From an uncultured Lachnospiraceae bacterium (GTDB lineage Bacteria; Bacillota; Clostridia; Lachnospirales; Lachnospiraceae): a DNA stretch of 54,139 nt. The stretch lies in contig CANSPM010000027.1 of the NCBI GenBank assembly GCA_947648875.1, positions 1 through 54,139 on the forward strand, in the 5' to 3' direction. The notes under the pieces were generated by a model that saw nothing but the letters and a program-made list of their open reading frames with translations, ran no database searches and was not told where the DNA came from. A program made the position numbers and the translations under genes. The stretch's first letter is position 1. Each line of letters opens with the position of its first letter. Shown here one piece after another: positions 35,007 to 43,140 of the stretch.

Positions 35007-36905
35007 ATGGGCGGACTTGAGCGGCTGGAAGAAGAAATACTGGGACAACTGAACCCCAGGCAAAGGGAGGCGGTGCTGGATTGCAGCAGTACCTGTGTGG
35101 TCAATGCCAATGTGGGGAGCGGAAAAACCACAGTACTTGTGGCCAAGCTGTTATATTTATATTATATGAAAAATGTAAGCTACAGTCAGATGATCGTGCT
35201 GACTTTCACTCACAAGGCGGCGGAAGAGATTCGAGGTCGTCTGGAGGCCCGGGAGGGCAGGCTGCCGCCGGAACAGCTCACAGGATTTGGCACTTTTCAC
35301 AGTGTGGCCTATCGACTGTTAAAGCAGATACTGCCTGTGGAAGAACTGGGCTATACCCGGGAATTTACGGTACTTCTGCCGGAGCAGGAATTGGAACTTG
35401 CCCGGGAACTTATTCGGCGGGAAGGGTATAAGATCAAATATCCCGCGAGGCTTCCGAAGCGTCTGGAGGCTGCGATGCGGCTTGGAAGTCAGGGCAGGAG
35501 CAGTGTGGAAGGAAAGCGGCTCGACAAACTCCAGGATGACATCTGGGTGCTGGCCGGGGCGTTGGAGCAGGAGAAAAAGCACCGAAATACCATGACTTTT
35601 CGGGAATTGTTGGTACATGGGGAGACGCTTCTTCGAAAGTATCCCATTACGCCTGCCTGGATTGTCATTGACGAGGTGCAGGACAGTGACGGGCAGCAGC
35701 TGGCCTTTTTGGATGCCTTGCGGGGGAGAGACACCCGCCTGTTTGCAGTGGGAGATCCCAATCAGATTATTTATGGCTGGCGGGGCAGCAGCATCAACGC
35801 CTGTTTTACGCTGGTACATCGCTATGGGGCGAGGGAACTGACTTTGCCCATGAACTATCGCAGCGGCAGCCGGATTTTGGAGGTAGCCGGGCGTTTTAAA
35901 CAGTATGGAGACAAACTTGCCGTCGGCAGGGAGAGCGGCGGGCAGGTCAGAATCCGTCAGGCATATGATCCGCTGGGGGAGGCATATTACCTTGCGGAGC
36001 AGATTCGCCTTCTACAGGAAAAAGGTGTGGCTCTGGAGCAGATCGCAGTATTTTACCGGTTACAGGCCCAGGGAGATATTCTTACGGATGTGTTTTCCCG
36101 AGAGGGGATATGTTATCAGGTGGTGACCAGGCGGGAGCGGCCCGTCGGAGAGACATACTTGGAGGAAGAGGGAATTGCCATATATGGGAAGGAAAGCGGC
36201 GGGTCGCATGTTCCCAGCGAAACGGCCCCTGAGTACAACGACAGGAGCCTGCCAATTCCTTCCCATGAGGTCGATGGTATGCGGCGACGACAGGAGGAGT
36301 CAGGTTCTTCCTCTGGCGTACGGCTTATGACGCTTCATGCGTCCAAGGGGCTGGAATTTACCTATGTGTTTATCATTGGGGTAAACTACGGGCTGATACC
36401 GCTACACTCTGCCGGCTTTGATGAGGAAGAGGAGGAGAGACGTCTGCTCTTTGTGGGTATAACCAGAGCGCGGGACTATCTGGAACTGTCTTATTATACC
36501 CAGCCTGGCATTCCCGGAGTAACGCCGGGGGAGAGCCGTTATTTACAGATGATTCCGGAGAGAATGGTGGAGCGGGTGGACATTACGCCTGTGACCGAAA
36601 CGGTCAATTTTTCAGACAAGGCACTATATGTGGAAGAGAATGTGAAAACACCGTCTAATCCGGTAATGACGGCGGCGTCTGCCCTAAGCGGGAAGAGGAA
36701 AATCTCAAGACATGACAGAGGAAATACTGCGGAGAAGGAGGACGTCGATGTAGAGCAGACCCCCATCAGGCGGGTGCGCCATGCAAAATATGGACTGGGT
36801 ACGGTTACAGAGGAATCTGCCGATGGGATCAAAGTGGATTTCGGTGAAATGGGTGTTAAATCTTTTCTGAAAGATTTTGTGATTCTGGAAACCGTTGCGG
36901 AATGA
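35007..36905 (+). CDS. UvrD/PcrA-like 3'-5' DNA helicase
   Basis: 632-residue SF1 helicase, about 100 residues shorter than PcrA. Motif Q LNPRQREAV, motif I NANVGSGKTT (~32-41), motif Ia TFTHKAAEEI, motif II VIDEVQDSD (~220), motif III GDPNQIIYGWRG (~250), motif V TLHASKGLEF (~442) and motif VI VGITRARDYLELS follow in order. The last ~45 residues (VRHAKYGLGTVTEES, then VDFGEMGVKSFL) form the RNA-polymerase-interacting Tudor-like tail of UvrD/PcrA. Probably acts in repair with the upstream MrfA-like protein. Confidence 0.88.
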   Translation: MGGLERLEEEILGQLNPRQREAVLDCSSTCVVNANVGSGKTTVLVAKLLYLYYMKNVSYSQMIVLTFTHKAAEEIRGRLEAREGRLPPEQLTGFGTFHSVAYRLLKQILPVEELGYTREFTVLLPEQELELARELIRREGYKIKYPARLPKRLEAAMRLGSQGRSSVEGKRLDKLQDDIWVLAGALEQEKKHRNTMTFRELLVHGETLLRKYPITPAWIVIDEVQDSDGQQLAFLDALRGRDTRLFAVGDPNQIIYGWRGSSINACFTLVHRYGARELTLPMNYRSGSRILEVAGRFKQYGDKLAVGRESGGQVRIRQAYDPLGEAYYLAEQIRLLQEKGVALEQIAVFYRLQAQGDILTDVFSREGICYQVVTRRERPVGETYLEEEGIAIYGKESGGSHVPSETAPEYNDRSLPIPSHEVDGMRRRQEESGSSSGVRLMTLHASKGLEFTYVFIIGVNYGLIPLHSAGFDEEEEERRLLFVGITRARDYLELSYYTQPGIPGVTPGESRYLQMIPERMVERVDITPVTETVNFSDKALYVEENVKTPSNPVMTAASALSGKRKISRHDRGNTAEKEDVDVEQTPIRRVRHAKYGLGTVTEESADGIKVDFGEMGVKSFLKDFVILETVAE

Positions 36906-37152
36906 CAGAGATATTCTTCTTAACGGTGACTGGCGGAAAATGTAGTTTGACCATTATGCCATAAATTTTCCTTATATGCCAGCTGTCAGGGGAATGATCC
37001 CTCAAATATGGCGAGGAACGGAAACAAAAATTAGCCCGGCAGTAGATAGCCTTTTCTGGGCAATTGTGATACTATAATAAGTAAGTCCTGGAGGCTATAT
37101 GCCGGAAGAGCTTGTAGACAGCATGAGCAATGCGGAAAGAGAGGAAAGGAAA

Positions 37153-37590
37153 ATGCAGTTTGAACAATTACAGAAAGATATGATTGCGGCCATGAAGGAT
37201 CGGAATAAAGTGCGTAAGGATGCCATCTCTACACTGGTATCAGCCGCCAAAAAGGTGGCCATCGACGAGGGCACCAGGGATAATATCACGGAAGAGATTG
37301 TAGACAGGGTAATCCTGAAAGAGATCAAGACGGTGAAGGAGCAGCTGGATGCCTGTCCGGCCTCCCGTGAGGACTTGCTTGCGGAATACCGGGCCAGATA
37401 TGATATTTTTCAGGAGTACGCGCCGAAAATGATGTCCGCTCAGGAGGTGGAGGCATTTCTGACGGCAAAGCACGCCGATCTGTTGGCTCAAAAAAATAAG
37501 GGTCTGGTTATGAAGACGGTAATGCCGGAACTTAAGGGGAAGGCGGACGGCAGTGTGATCAATCAGGTAGTGGCAAAACTCTGTCAGTAG
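37153..37590 (+). CDS. GatB/YqeY domain protein
   Basis: 145 residues from ATG 37153, the family's normal length; AGGAAAGGA lies just upstream. The frame is open back to 37099, but relatives start at this Met (MQFEQLQKDMIAAMKDRNKV). KDAISTLVSAAKKVAIDEG and the terminal KADGSVINQVVAKL are typical. These proteins share the tRNA-binding tail domain of GatB; their role is not established. Predicted -10 TATAAT at 37073. Confidence 0.88.
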   Translation: MQFEQLQKDMIAAMKDRNKVRKDAISTLVSAAKKVAIDEGTRDNITEEIVDRVILKEIKTVKEQLDACPASREDLLAEYRARYDIFQEYAPKMMSAQEVEAFLTAKHADLLAQKNKGLVMKTVMPELKGKADGSVINQVVAKLCQ

Positions 37591-37629
37591 TTTACCTGTC
37601 AACTACAGGTGTGTGGGGAAGAAGAAAGA

Positions 37630-38472
37630 ATGCAATTGACAGAAATTAAAGATATTCATGATCCTCAGCTGGATCTGTACGCCCGGCTTTCAGAGGGACA
37701 GCTTTTTCATTGTTTTGAACCTGCCGGAGGGTTGTTTATAGCGGAAAGTTCCATGATTATTCAGCGGGCTCTGGATGCCGGATACCGGCCTTTTTCCATG
37801 TTGGTGGAGCACAGACTGGCAGAGGGAAAGGGCAGGGAATTGATTGCCCGGTGCGGGGATATTCCGGTTTTTACGGCGGAGCGGGAAGTGCTGGAACAGA
37901 TTACAGGCTATGCGTTGACCAGGGGGATGCTCTGCGCCATGTATCGAAGACCTCTTCCGGACGCGGCGTGTATTTGCAGGGAGGCCAGCCGTATTGTGGT
38001 GCTGGAAAATGTCATGAATCCCACCAATGTGGGCGCGATTTTCCGCAGTGCCGCCGCTCTGGGCATGGACGGAATACTGCTCACGCCGGGCAGCTGCGAT
38101 CCGCTGTATCGCAGAGCTGTCCGGGTGGGTATGGGAACCGTGTTTCAGATTCCGTGGACATTTTTGAATCTGCCCCGGGAGCGGGGGGACGGTCGGAGCC
38201 AGACAGTCCGGCTCCTGCGCAATATGGGGTTTAAGACCGCCGCCATGGCCCTGTCGGAGGATTCCACCTCCCTGGAAGATCCTGTTTTACAGATGCAGGA
38301 ACGTCTGGCAGTGATACTGGGTACAGAGGGAGATGGCCTGGCGGCAGATACCATTGCGGGCTGCGACTATACCGTGCGTATTCCCATGTCTCACGGAGTG
38401 GATTCCCTGAATGTGGCGGCAGCAAGCGCAGTGGCTTTCTGGCAGTTGGGCAGAAGAGGACATGCGCCCTAA
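37630..38472 (+). CDS. SpoU/TrmH-family RNA 2'-O-methyltransferase
   Basis: 280 residues from ATG 37630. SPOUT methyltransferase motifs: VLENVMNPTNVGAIFRSAAA (~125-145), VILGTEGDGL (~230) and SHGVDSLNVAAASAVAFWQL (~260). The N-terminal ~100 residues are a substrate domain (LFIAESSMIIQRALDAGYRP). It is a second paralogue besides rlmB and its target RNA is unknown. Its stop codon overlaps by 4 bases the end of the convergent MATE gene. Confidence 0.85.
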   Translation: MQLTEIKDIHDPQLDLYARLSEGQLFHCFEPAGGLFIAESSMIIQRALDAGYRPFSMLVEHRLAEGKGRELIARCGDIPVFTAEREVLEQITGYALTRGMLCAMYRRPLPDAACICREASRIVVLENVMNPTNVGAIFRSAAALGMDGILLTPGSCDPLYRRAVRVGMGTVFQIPWTFLNLPRERGDGRSQTVRLLRNMGFKTAAMALSEDSTSLEDPVLQMQERLAVILGTEGDGLAADTIAGCDYTVRIPMSHGVDSLNVAAASAVAFWQLGRRGHAP

Positions 38473-39794
38473 TAGTGGTATTTTTTCCTCTTTCCCAGGA
38501 GGAACAGGACTGTCACCAGTACCGCCATTACTTCTGCCAGAATAATGGAGAACCAGATGCCATCCAGTCCCCAGAAGACCGGAAGAATGCAGACAGCGGC
38601 AATCTGAAAGACCAGCGTCCGAAGGAAGGCGATCATGGCGGAGGTGAGGCCGTCATTCAGGGCTGTGAAAAATGAAGAACCCAGAATGGTTACCCCGGAA
38701 AACAAAAAGGAAAATGAAAAAATGATAAAAGCGTGAACCGTCATCTCCCAAAGCTGTGTGTCATATCCCACAAACAACAGGGATAGAGGCTTGCCCATAA
38801 CTTCTCCGGCGGCAAACATCAGAATGGAAAACAGGCCGATCAGCAGAAGGCTTTTCTTAAGCAGATTCTTTAACTCCCCATGATTCTGAGCACCATAATG
38901 GTATCCCACCACCGGGGCTACACCCACGGCATAGCCGATAAAGATGGCCTGAAAGATCATGCTCACATACATCAGTACGCCATAGGCGGCGATGCCGTCC
39001 GCTCCCGCGTATTTCATCAGCTGCAAATTGTAGAGCATGCTCACAAGGGACATGGAGATATTGCTCATCAACTCGGAGGCGCCGTTGGTACAGGTTTTCA
39101 GCAGCGCCCCAGCGTCAAACCTGCATTTCACAAACTGTAGCAGACTGCTGTTCCTGTGGCCAAAGTAGAGCAGGGGGATGATCCCCCCCACAAGCTGGCT
39201 GAGACAGGTTGCCGCCGCTGCGCCCGCCAGCCCCCAGGAAAAAACAGCCACAAACAGAGCGTCCAGCGCTATATTGGTGATGCCCGCCGCCACCGTGATA
39301 GCCAGGCCCAGCCGGGGTTTTCCCGCCGTGGAAAAGAGGCACTGAAACTCGAATTGCAGAATGTAGAAAGGCAGTGCGGGCAGAATAATCCTGCCGTAGA
39401 GGATGCTGTTTTCCAGCAGCGCTCCTTCGGCTCCCATCAGGGAGGCCAGGGGATGGAGCAGGGCAAAACCCACCGCCGCCAGCGCCAGTCCGCAGAGCAG
39501 CGATACCCATACGATCATGGAAAACAGTTCTTTTGCTTTCTGGGATTTCCCCTCCCCCAAAGTTTTGGCGATCAGAGCGCTTCCGCCGGTGCCAAACATA
39601 AAACCCACACAGCCCAAAATTATCAGCAGAGGCATAATAAAGTTCACGGCGGCAAAGGGTGTCTTGCCCGCAAAGTTGGACACGAAAAAGCCGTCCACCA
39701 CACCGTAAATGGAAGTAAACACCATCATGATAATGGATGGAAGCGTGTAGCGCAGCAGATGTTTGTATTCAAAATGATCGGATAATTGTATCAT
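38469..39794 (-). CDS. MATE-family efflux transporter
   Basis: 441 residues with twelve predicted TM helices in two related halves. It begins SDHFEYKHLLRYTLPSIIMM, with YGVVDGFFVSNFAG as the MATE N-lobe signature and GTGGSALIAKTLGEGK after it. It probably exports cationic compounds by Na or H antiport. Its start overlaps the stop of the MarR gene (ATGA), so both are translated from one message. The MarR operator upstream suggests it is induced by a ligand of that regulator. Confidence 0.92.
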   Translation of the reverse strand: MIQLSDHFEYKHLLRYTLPSIIMMVFTSIYGVVDGFFVSNFAGKTPFAAVNFIMPLLIILGCVGFMFGTGGSALIAKTLGEGKSQKAKELFSMIVWVSLLCGLALAAVGFALLHPLASLMGAEGALLENSILYGRIILPALPFYILQFEFQCLFSTAGKPRLGLAITVAAGITNIALDALFVAVFSWGLAGAAAATCLSQLVGGIIPLLYFGHRNSSLLQFVKCRFDAGALLKTCTNGASELMSNISMSLVSMLYNLQLMKYAGADGIAAYGVLMYVSMIFQAIFIGYAVGVAPVVGYHYGAQNHGELKNLLKKSLLLIGLFSILMFAAGEVMGKPLSLLFVGYDTQLWEMTVHAFIIFSFSFLFSGVTILGSSFFTALNDGLTSAMIAFLRTLVFQIAAVCILPVFWGLDGIWFSIILAEVMAVLVTVLFLLGKRKKYHY

Positions 39795-40240
39795 GTTTCC
39801 TCTCCTATTCTCACGGCTTCCTCTTTGAGAGCGGCCAGAAGTCTTTCGGTCAGTTCCAGATATTTTTCCACGTCCTGAGGGGGCCAGGATGCCAGTATGG
39901 TATTTTCTGTCCGGTGTATTTTCTGAACGGTACGCTGGGCAAGGTCTTTTCCTGCCTCTGTCAGAAATACTTTTTTGCTTTTAGAATCGGTTTTCTCCAG
40001 ATAGAGTATGCCCTCAGTCTCCAGTTTGCGGATGGAAGAGTTTATGGTCTGCTTACTGAGACCCGAGAGGTGGCAGATTTCCGAGAGCGGTCGACTGTCC
40101 CCCTCTTCGCAGATGGCGTATAGAATCATGGAGGCGCTGTCAGACAGGCCCAGTTTCAGGGACATCATGTGGTAGACAGCTTCCAGTTCTCCCCGCAGGA
40201 AGTTATAGCGCTTCATTTTCTTTGAAATCGTATGGTCCAT
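39791..40240 (-). CDS. MarR-family transcriptional regulator
   Basis: 149 residues; ATG at 40240 preceded by AGAAGGAG on this strand. The winged HTH is clear: PLSEICHLSGLSKQTINSSI (~55-75), then the wing LYLEKTDSKSKKVFLTEAG. Flanking helices form the dimer interface. First gene of a two-gene operon with a MATE exporter. A 14-bp inverted repeat overlaps its own promoter, so autorepression is likely. Confidence 0.92.
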   Translation of the reverse strand: MDHTISKKMKRYNFLRGELEAVYHMMSLKLGLSDSASMILYAICEEGDSRPLSEICHLSGLSKQTINSSIRKLETEGILYLEKTDSKSKKVFLTEAGKDLAQRTVQKIHRTENTILASWPPQDVEKYLELTERLLAALKEEAVRIGEET

Positions 40241-40381
40241 GATCGGTTCTCCTTCTCGGAATTGAGTTCCCGGGTGATACGGTCTGTCGCTGCGTTGCCG
40301 GTAAAAAGATTTCGGAGGACATCGGATCAAGTTATGTCCGTAAACAGCAGTGACGCCTGCATGGATGCGGACTGCTCGATG

Positions 40382-40423
40382 GTCCGAAATCGTACAATTA
40401 CGGATTATAGTATGATTTCGGAC
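40382..40423. promoter_or_regulatory. Probable MarR operator, 14-bp inverted repeat
   Basis: GTCCGAAATCGTAC (40382-40395) and GTATGATTTCGGAC (40410-40423) are inverted copies with one mismatch and a 14-base spacer. One arm lies between the -35 and -10 boxes of the minus-strand promoter and the other just past the start point, ideal for repression. Confidence 0.75.
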
Positions 40424-40432
40424 AAAAGTCAA
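40404..40432 (-). promoter_or_regulatory. Promoter of the marR-MATE operon
   Basis: On the minus strand TTGACT (40427-40432), a 17-bp spacer, TATAAT (40404-40409). The rest of the 40241-40646 gap holds only this promoter, its operator and a doubtful 48-codon ORF. Confidence 0.85.
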
Positions 40433-40646
40433 GGGGAAAAACGAATAGGGCGGACATACTAAGGAGATGGGCGTAACATACTTGACACAACTATTATATG
40501 AACAGCTCATGAAAATGAATGAGCAGACTGTGAAGATGTGTCTGTGGTGCGGAGGAAACAAAGACGGTTTACAGCAAATCATTCGTAGGGCATACAGTAC
40601 GGTAGTATTTTGAAAGGTTTCTATAAAGGAAAGTGAGGAGAGTGGT

Positions 40647-42893
40647 ATGAAAAAGGCATATAGGTGGTGCATTTTATGTGTCATAATTCTGCTGACAGGT
40701 TGCGGAAGGGGGACAGGCACTCAGAACCTCCATGAAACGGATGCCGGAGTTCTATTCCCCAGCGGCGAGGCGAAAACGTACAAGGCTGAGACCTGGGACG
40801 CCGGGATTACGCCGGAGGATCACCCGTTCTCCAACTCTTTTGTGTTGACGGAGGACATGCTGTATTATGTGAACAGGGCGGAGGGCTGGGAACTTTGCGG
40901 CGTCGCTCTGTCTGAGCAGGCGATGTCCCCGCAGCGGATAATGCGGACGGAGGACGGCTCCATCGAGGCTGTCACTGCGGTAAACGGGGCGGAGGGAGAG
41001 CAGGTTCTGGCATTGACGGGCAAGGATGGAACAGGCGCCCCGTTTTTGGCCTCCTATACGGCGGACGGAAACCAGCTGTGGAGCCGGTCTTTTGAAGATC
41101 GGGGGGAAGCGGCGTGGCGACTGGTTTCGGACGACAGCGGACATCTGTACATATTATGCAATGAGCGGGTGCTTTTGTTTGATCAGGACGGTGTTCTACA
41201 GGGCAGTGTATCCTGCCCGGGGGAAAGCTATATTGATATGTGCGCCGTCCCGGGAGACAGTGTCTATGTGTCTTACAGGGACGGACAGACGGAGCGGCCC
41301 ATGCTGGCCCGGTTGCAATACCAGGGGTGCAAGCTGGAGGGAGAGCAGCGCATATCCGGCAACGGATCTCTGTGGGCAGGCCGGGAGGGAAGTCTGCTGC
41401 TTCAGAACGGCAATGAGATTTATGCCTGTATTCCGCAAAAGCAGGAGACAGAAAGGCTGTTGGACCTGGCGGCCTATGATCTCACAGGAGAACAGCTGCG
41501 CGCTGTGTTGACGACTTCTTCCGGGGAGGTCGTGCTGGTCAGTTGGGAATTGCTTCAGTATGACAGTCCGGTGTGGATCACCAGATTAAAGGAAGCGGTA
41601 GAAGGACAGCTGGCCGGGGATGGCAGGCGGATCATTACCTGGCTGATTGTCGGCGCCGATGTGACGGGCGAGGAACAGATGGCAGTGTTGTTTAACCGGC
41701 AGAGCAAGGACTATAAGGTGGTAGTGGAACAGGTCTCCTTAGATGGATTGACTCTCTCCGCCGACTCCACACAGTACGATCTCTATGAGGGTATATATAT
41801 GTGCGTCAATACCCGGCTGCTGGCCTCGAAGAGCGCAGATTTGATTTCTTTTATTAATTATCAGGATTTGGAGCGCTATCTTGTGAAGGGATATCTGGAA
41901 GATCTGACCCCCTATATCGCGGGTTCGGAACGGATCAGGCGGGAGAACTATCTGGAACAGATGCTGGAATGCACTTCCGCAGGGGACGCGCTCTACAGTA
42001 TTCCTCCTGATTTTTGTATAGATACTCTGATGGGAAAGGTATCGGAACTGGGAGCCGAGCCGGGATGGACGGTGGAGGAATTTCTGGACTGGCTCACGCT
42101 GCATCCGGACGCCGTAACCCGGGAGGGGATGACCCGGGAAAGGGTGCTGGAGATTTGCCTGAAGGGAACGCTGGACGAGTATCTGAACCGGGAGTCAGGT
42201 CGCTGTGATTTTGAGGGGGAAGCCTTTCGGAATTTGCTGCTGCAAATAGGGGGATTGACGACGGACGACGCCGACCACTGGGACGACTGGTGGGAGCAGC
42301 TGGAGGAGAGGCCTGCCCTGGAACAGGGCTTTGTAAGCACCTTTGCACACTGTTGCAGCTGGGAAAGCATGTATGGCGAGCCGTTGGTATATAAGGGATA
42401 TCCTAGCAGGGACGGCACTCCCTGCAATTACTATAAGGGAGGCGGGCTGGCCATTTTATCCAGAAGCGCCTGTAAGGAAGGGGCATATGCCTTCTGGGAG
42501 TTTTATCTGCTGGAAAGACCGAAAGTTCCGTTTAACTATTATACTGACAGGGAGGCATTTGCCGACAGCATGTTCCAGGCCGCGGATGAGCAGTGGGCTT
42601 ATACCGAAGACGGAAAAATGAGGTATCGCAGGCTGTCGGAGGCAGGACCCCAAAGCGCGGAGGACGATGGCTTGGAGTGGATTTCCGCCATGAATGAGGA
42701 GCAGCGGGACAAACAGCTGGCCATGCTGGAGCATGTCCAGGCGGACTCTCTGGAAAACCAGGCCATACGCAATATAATTCAGGAGGAGGCATCCGCCTAT
42801 TTCGCGGGAGTAAAGAATCTGGAGGACACCTGCCGGGTGATCCAGAGCAGAGTAGGGCTTTTTCTGGCGGAGAGGCTGGAACCATTATACTGA
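40647..42893 (+). CDS. Large lipoprotein with propeller-like N-half and solute-binding-like C-half
   Basis: 748 residues. Lipoprotein signal MKKAYRWCILCVIILLTGCG (Cys19), so it is tethered outside the membrane. Residues ~40-310 show repeated short beta strands with Gly/Asp turns (YILCNERVLLFDQDGVLQGS), like a beta-propeller. From ~330 to the end it resembles extracellular solute-binding proteins (TGEEQMAVLFNRQSKDYKVV, AFWEFYLLERPK). No permease or ATPase gene adjoins it, so it may be a sensor or an orphan binding protein. RBS GAGGAGAG precedes ATG 40647. Function unassigned. Confidence 0.75.
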   Translation: MKKAYRWCILCVIILLTGCGRGTGTQNLHETDAGVLFPSGEAKTYKAETWDAGITPEDHPFSNSFVLTEDMLYYVNRAEGWELCGVALSEQAMSPQRIMRTEDGSIEAVTAVNGAEGEQVLALTGKDGTGAPFLASYTADGNQLWSRSFEDRGEAAWRLVSDDSGHLYILCNERVLLFDQDGVLQGSVSCPGESYIDMCAVPGDSVYVSYRDGQTERPMLARLQYQGCKLEGEQRISGNGSLWAGREGSLLLQNGNEIYACIPQKQETERLLDLAAYDLTGEQLRAVLTTSSGEVVLVSWELLQYDSPVWITRLKEAVEGQLAGDGRRIITWLIVGADVTGEEQMAVLFNRQSKDYKVVVEQVSLDGLTLSADSTQYDLYEGIYMCVNTRLLASKSADLISFINYQDLERYLVKGYLEDLTPYIAGSERIRRENYLEQMLECTSAGDALYSIPPDFCIDTLMGKVSELGAEPGWTVEEFLDWLTLHPDAVTREGMTRERVLEICLKGTLDEYLNRESGRCDFEGEAFRNLLLQIGGLTTDDADHWDDWWEQLEERPALEQGFVSTFAHCCSWESMYGEPLVYKGYPSRDGTPCNYYKGGGLAILSRSACKEGAYAFWEFYLLERPKVPFNYYTDREAFADSMFQAADEQWAYTEDGKMRYRRLSEAGPQSAEDDGLEWISAMNEEQRDKQLAMLEHVQADSLENQAIRNIIQEEASAYFAGVKNLEDTCRVIQSRVGLFLAERLEPLY

Positions 42894-42950
42894 CGGAATA
42901 TTTAAAGAATTTCGGAAAACAGGTTTCCTATGGATATAATATCCTTGCAG

Positions 42951-42992
42951 ACAACAATGGAATCCCCGAGGAGTGAGGATTCCATTGTTATA
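42951..42992. repeat. Dispersed palindromic repeat, single copy
   Basis: AACAATGGAATCC pairs perfectly with GGATTCCATTGTT (13 bp) around the loop CCGAGGAGTGA. It resembles the copies at 2094, 5833 and 52539, but has C in place of T within the stem (TTCCATTG), with a matching change on the other arm. Confidence 0.65.
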
Positions 42993-42995
42993 AAT

Positions 42996-43033
42996 AAAAG
43001 GGGCTGTCCCAAATGCGGTGACAGCCCCTTTTT
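42996..43033. terminator. Bidirectional terminator between convergent genes
   Basis: AAAAGGGGCTGTC pairs with GACAGCCCCTTTT across an 11-nt loop, with T-runs on the 3' side in both directions. It serves the lipoprotein gene (plus) and the GH94 gene (minus). Confidence 0.9.
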
Positions 43034-43140
43034 GCGAAATTGAACGCATATGTACACTGGCGGGCGTATGCCGTTCCGAATACAGAGATGGCCCCGGCTG
43101 TGACAAGGATAAAATCTGCCGGGCCATACCTCCATATGTG

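Noticed and set aside
40467..40613. 48-codon ORF upstream of the lipoprotein (MGVTYLTQLLYEQLMK...)
   Set aside because: Its AAGGAG directly touches the ATG, leaving no proper spacing, and no family is recognisable; possible but not supported.
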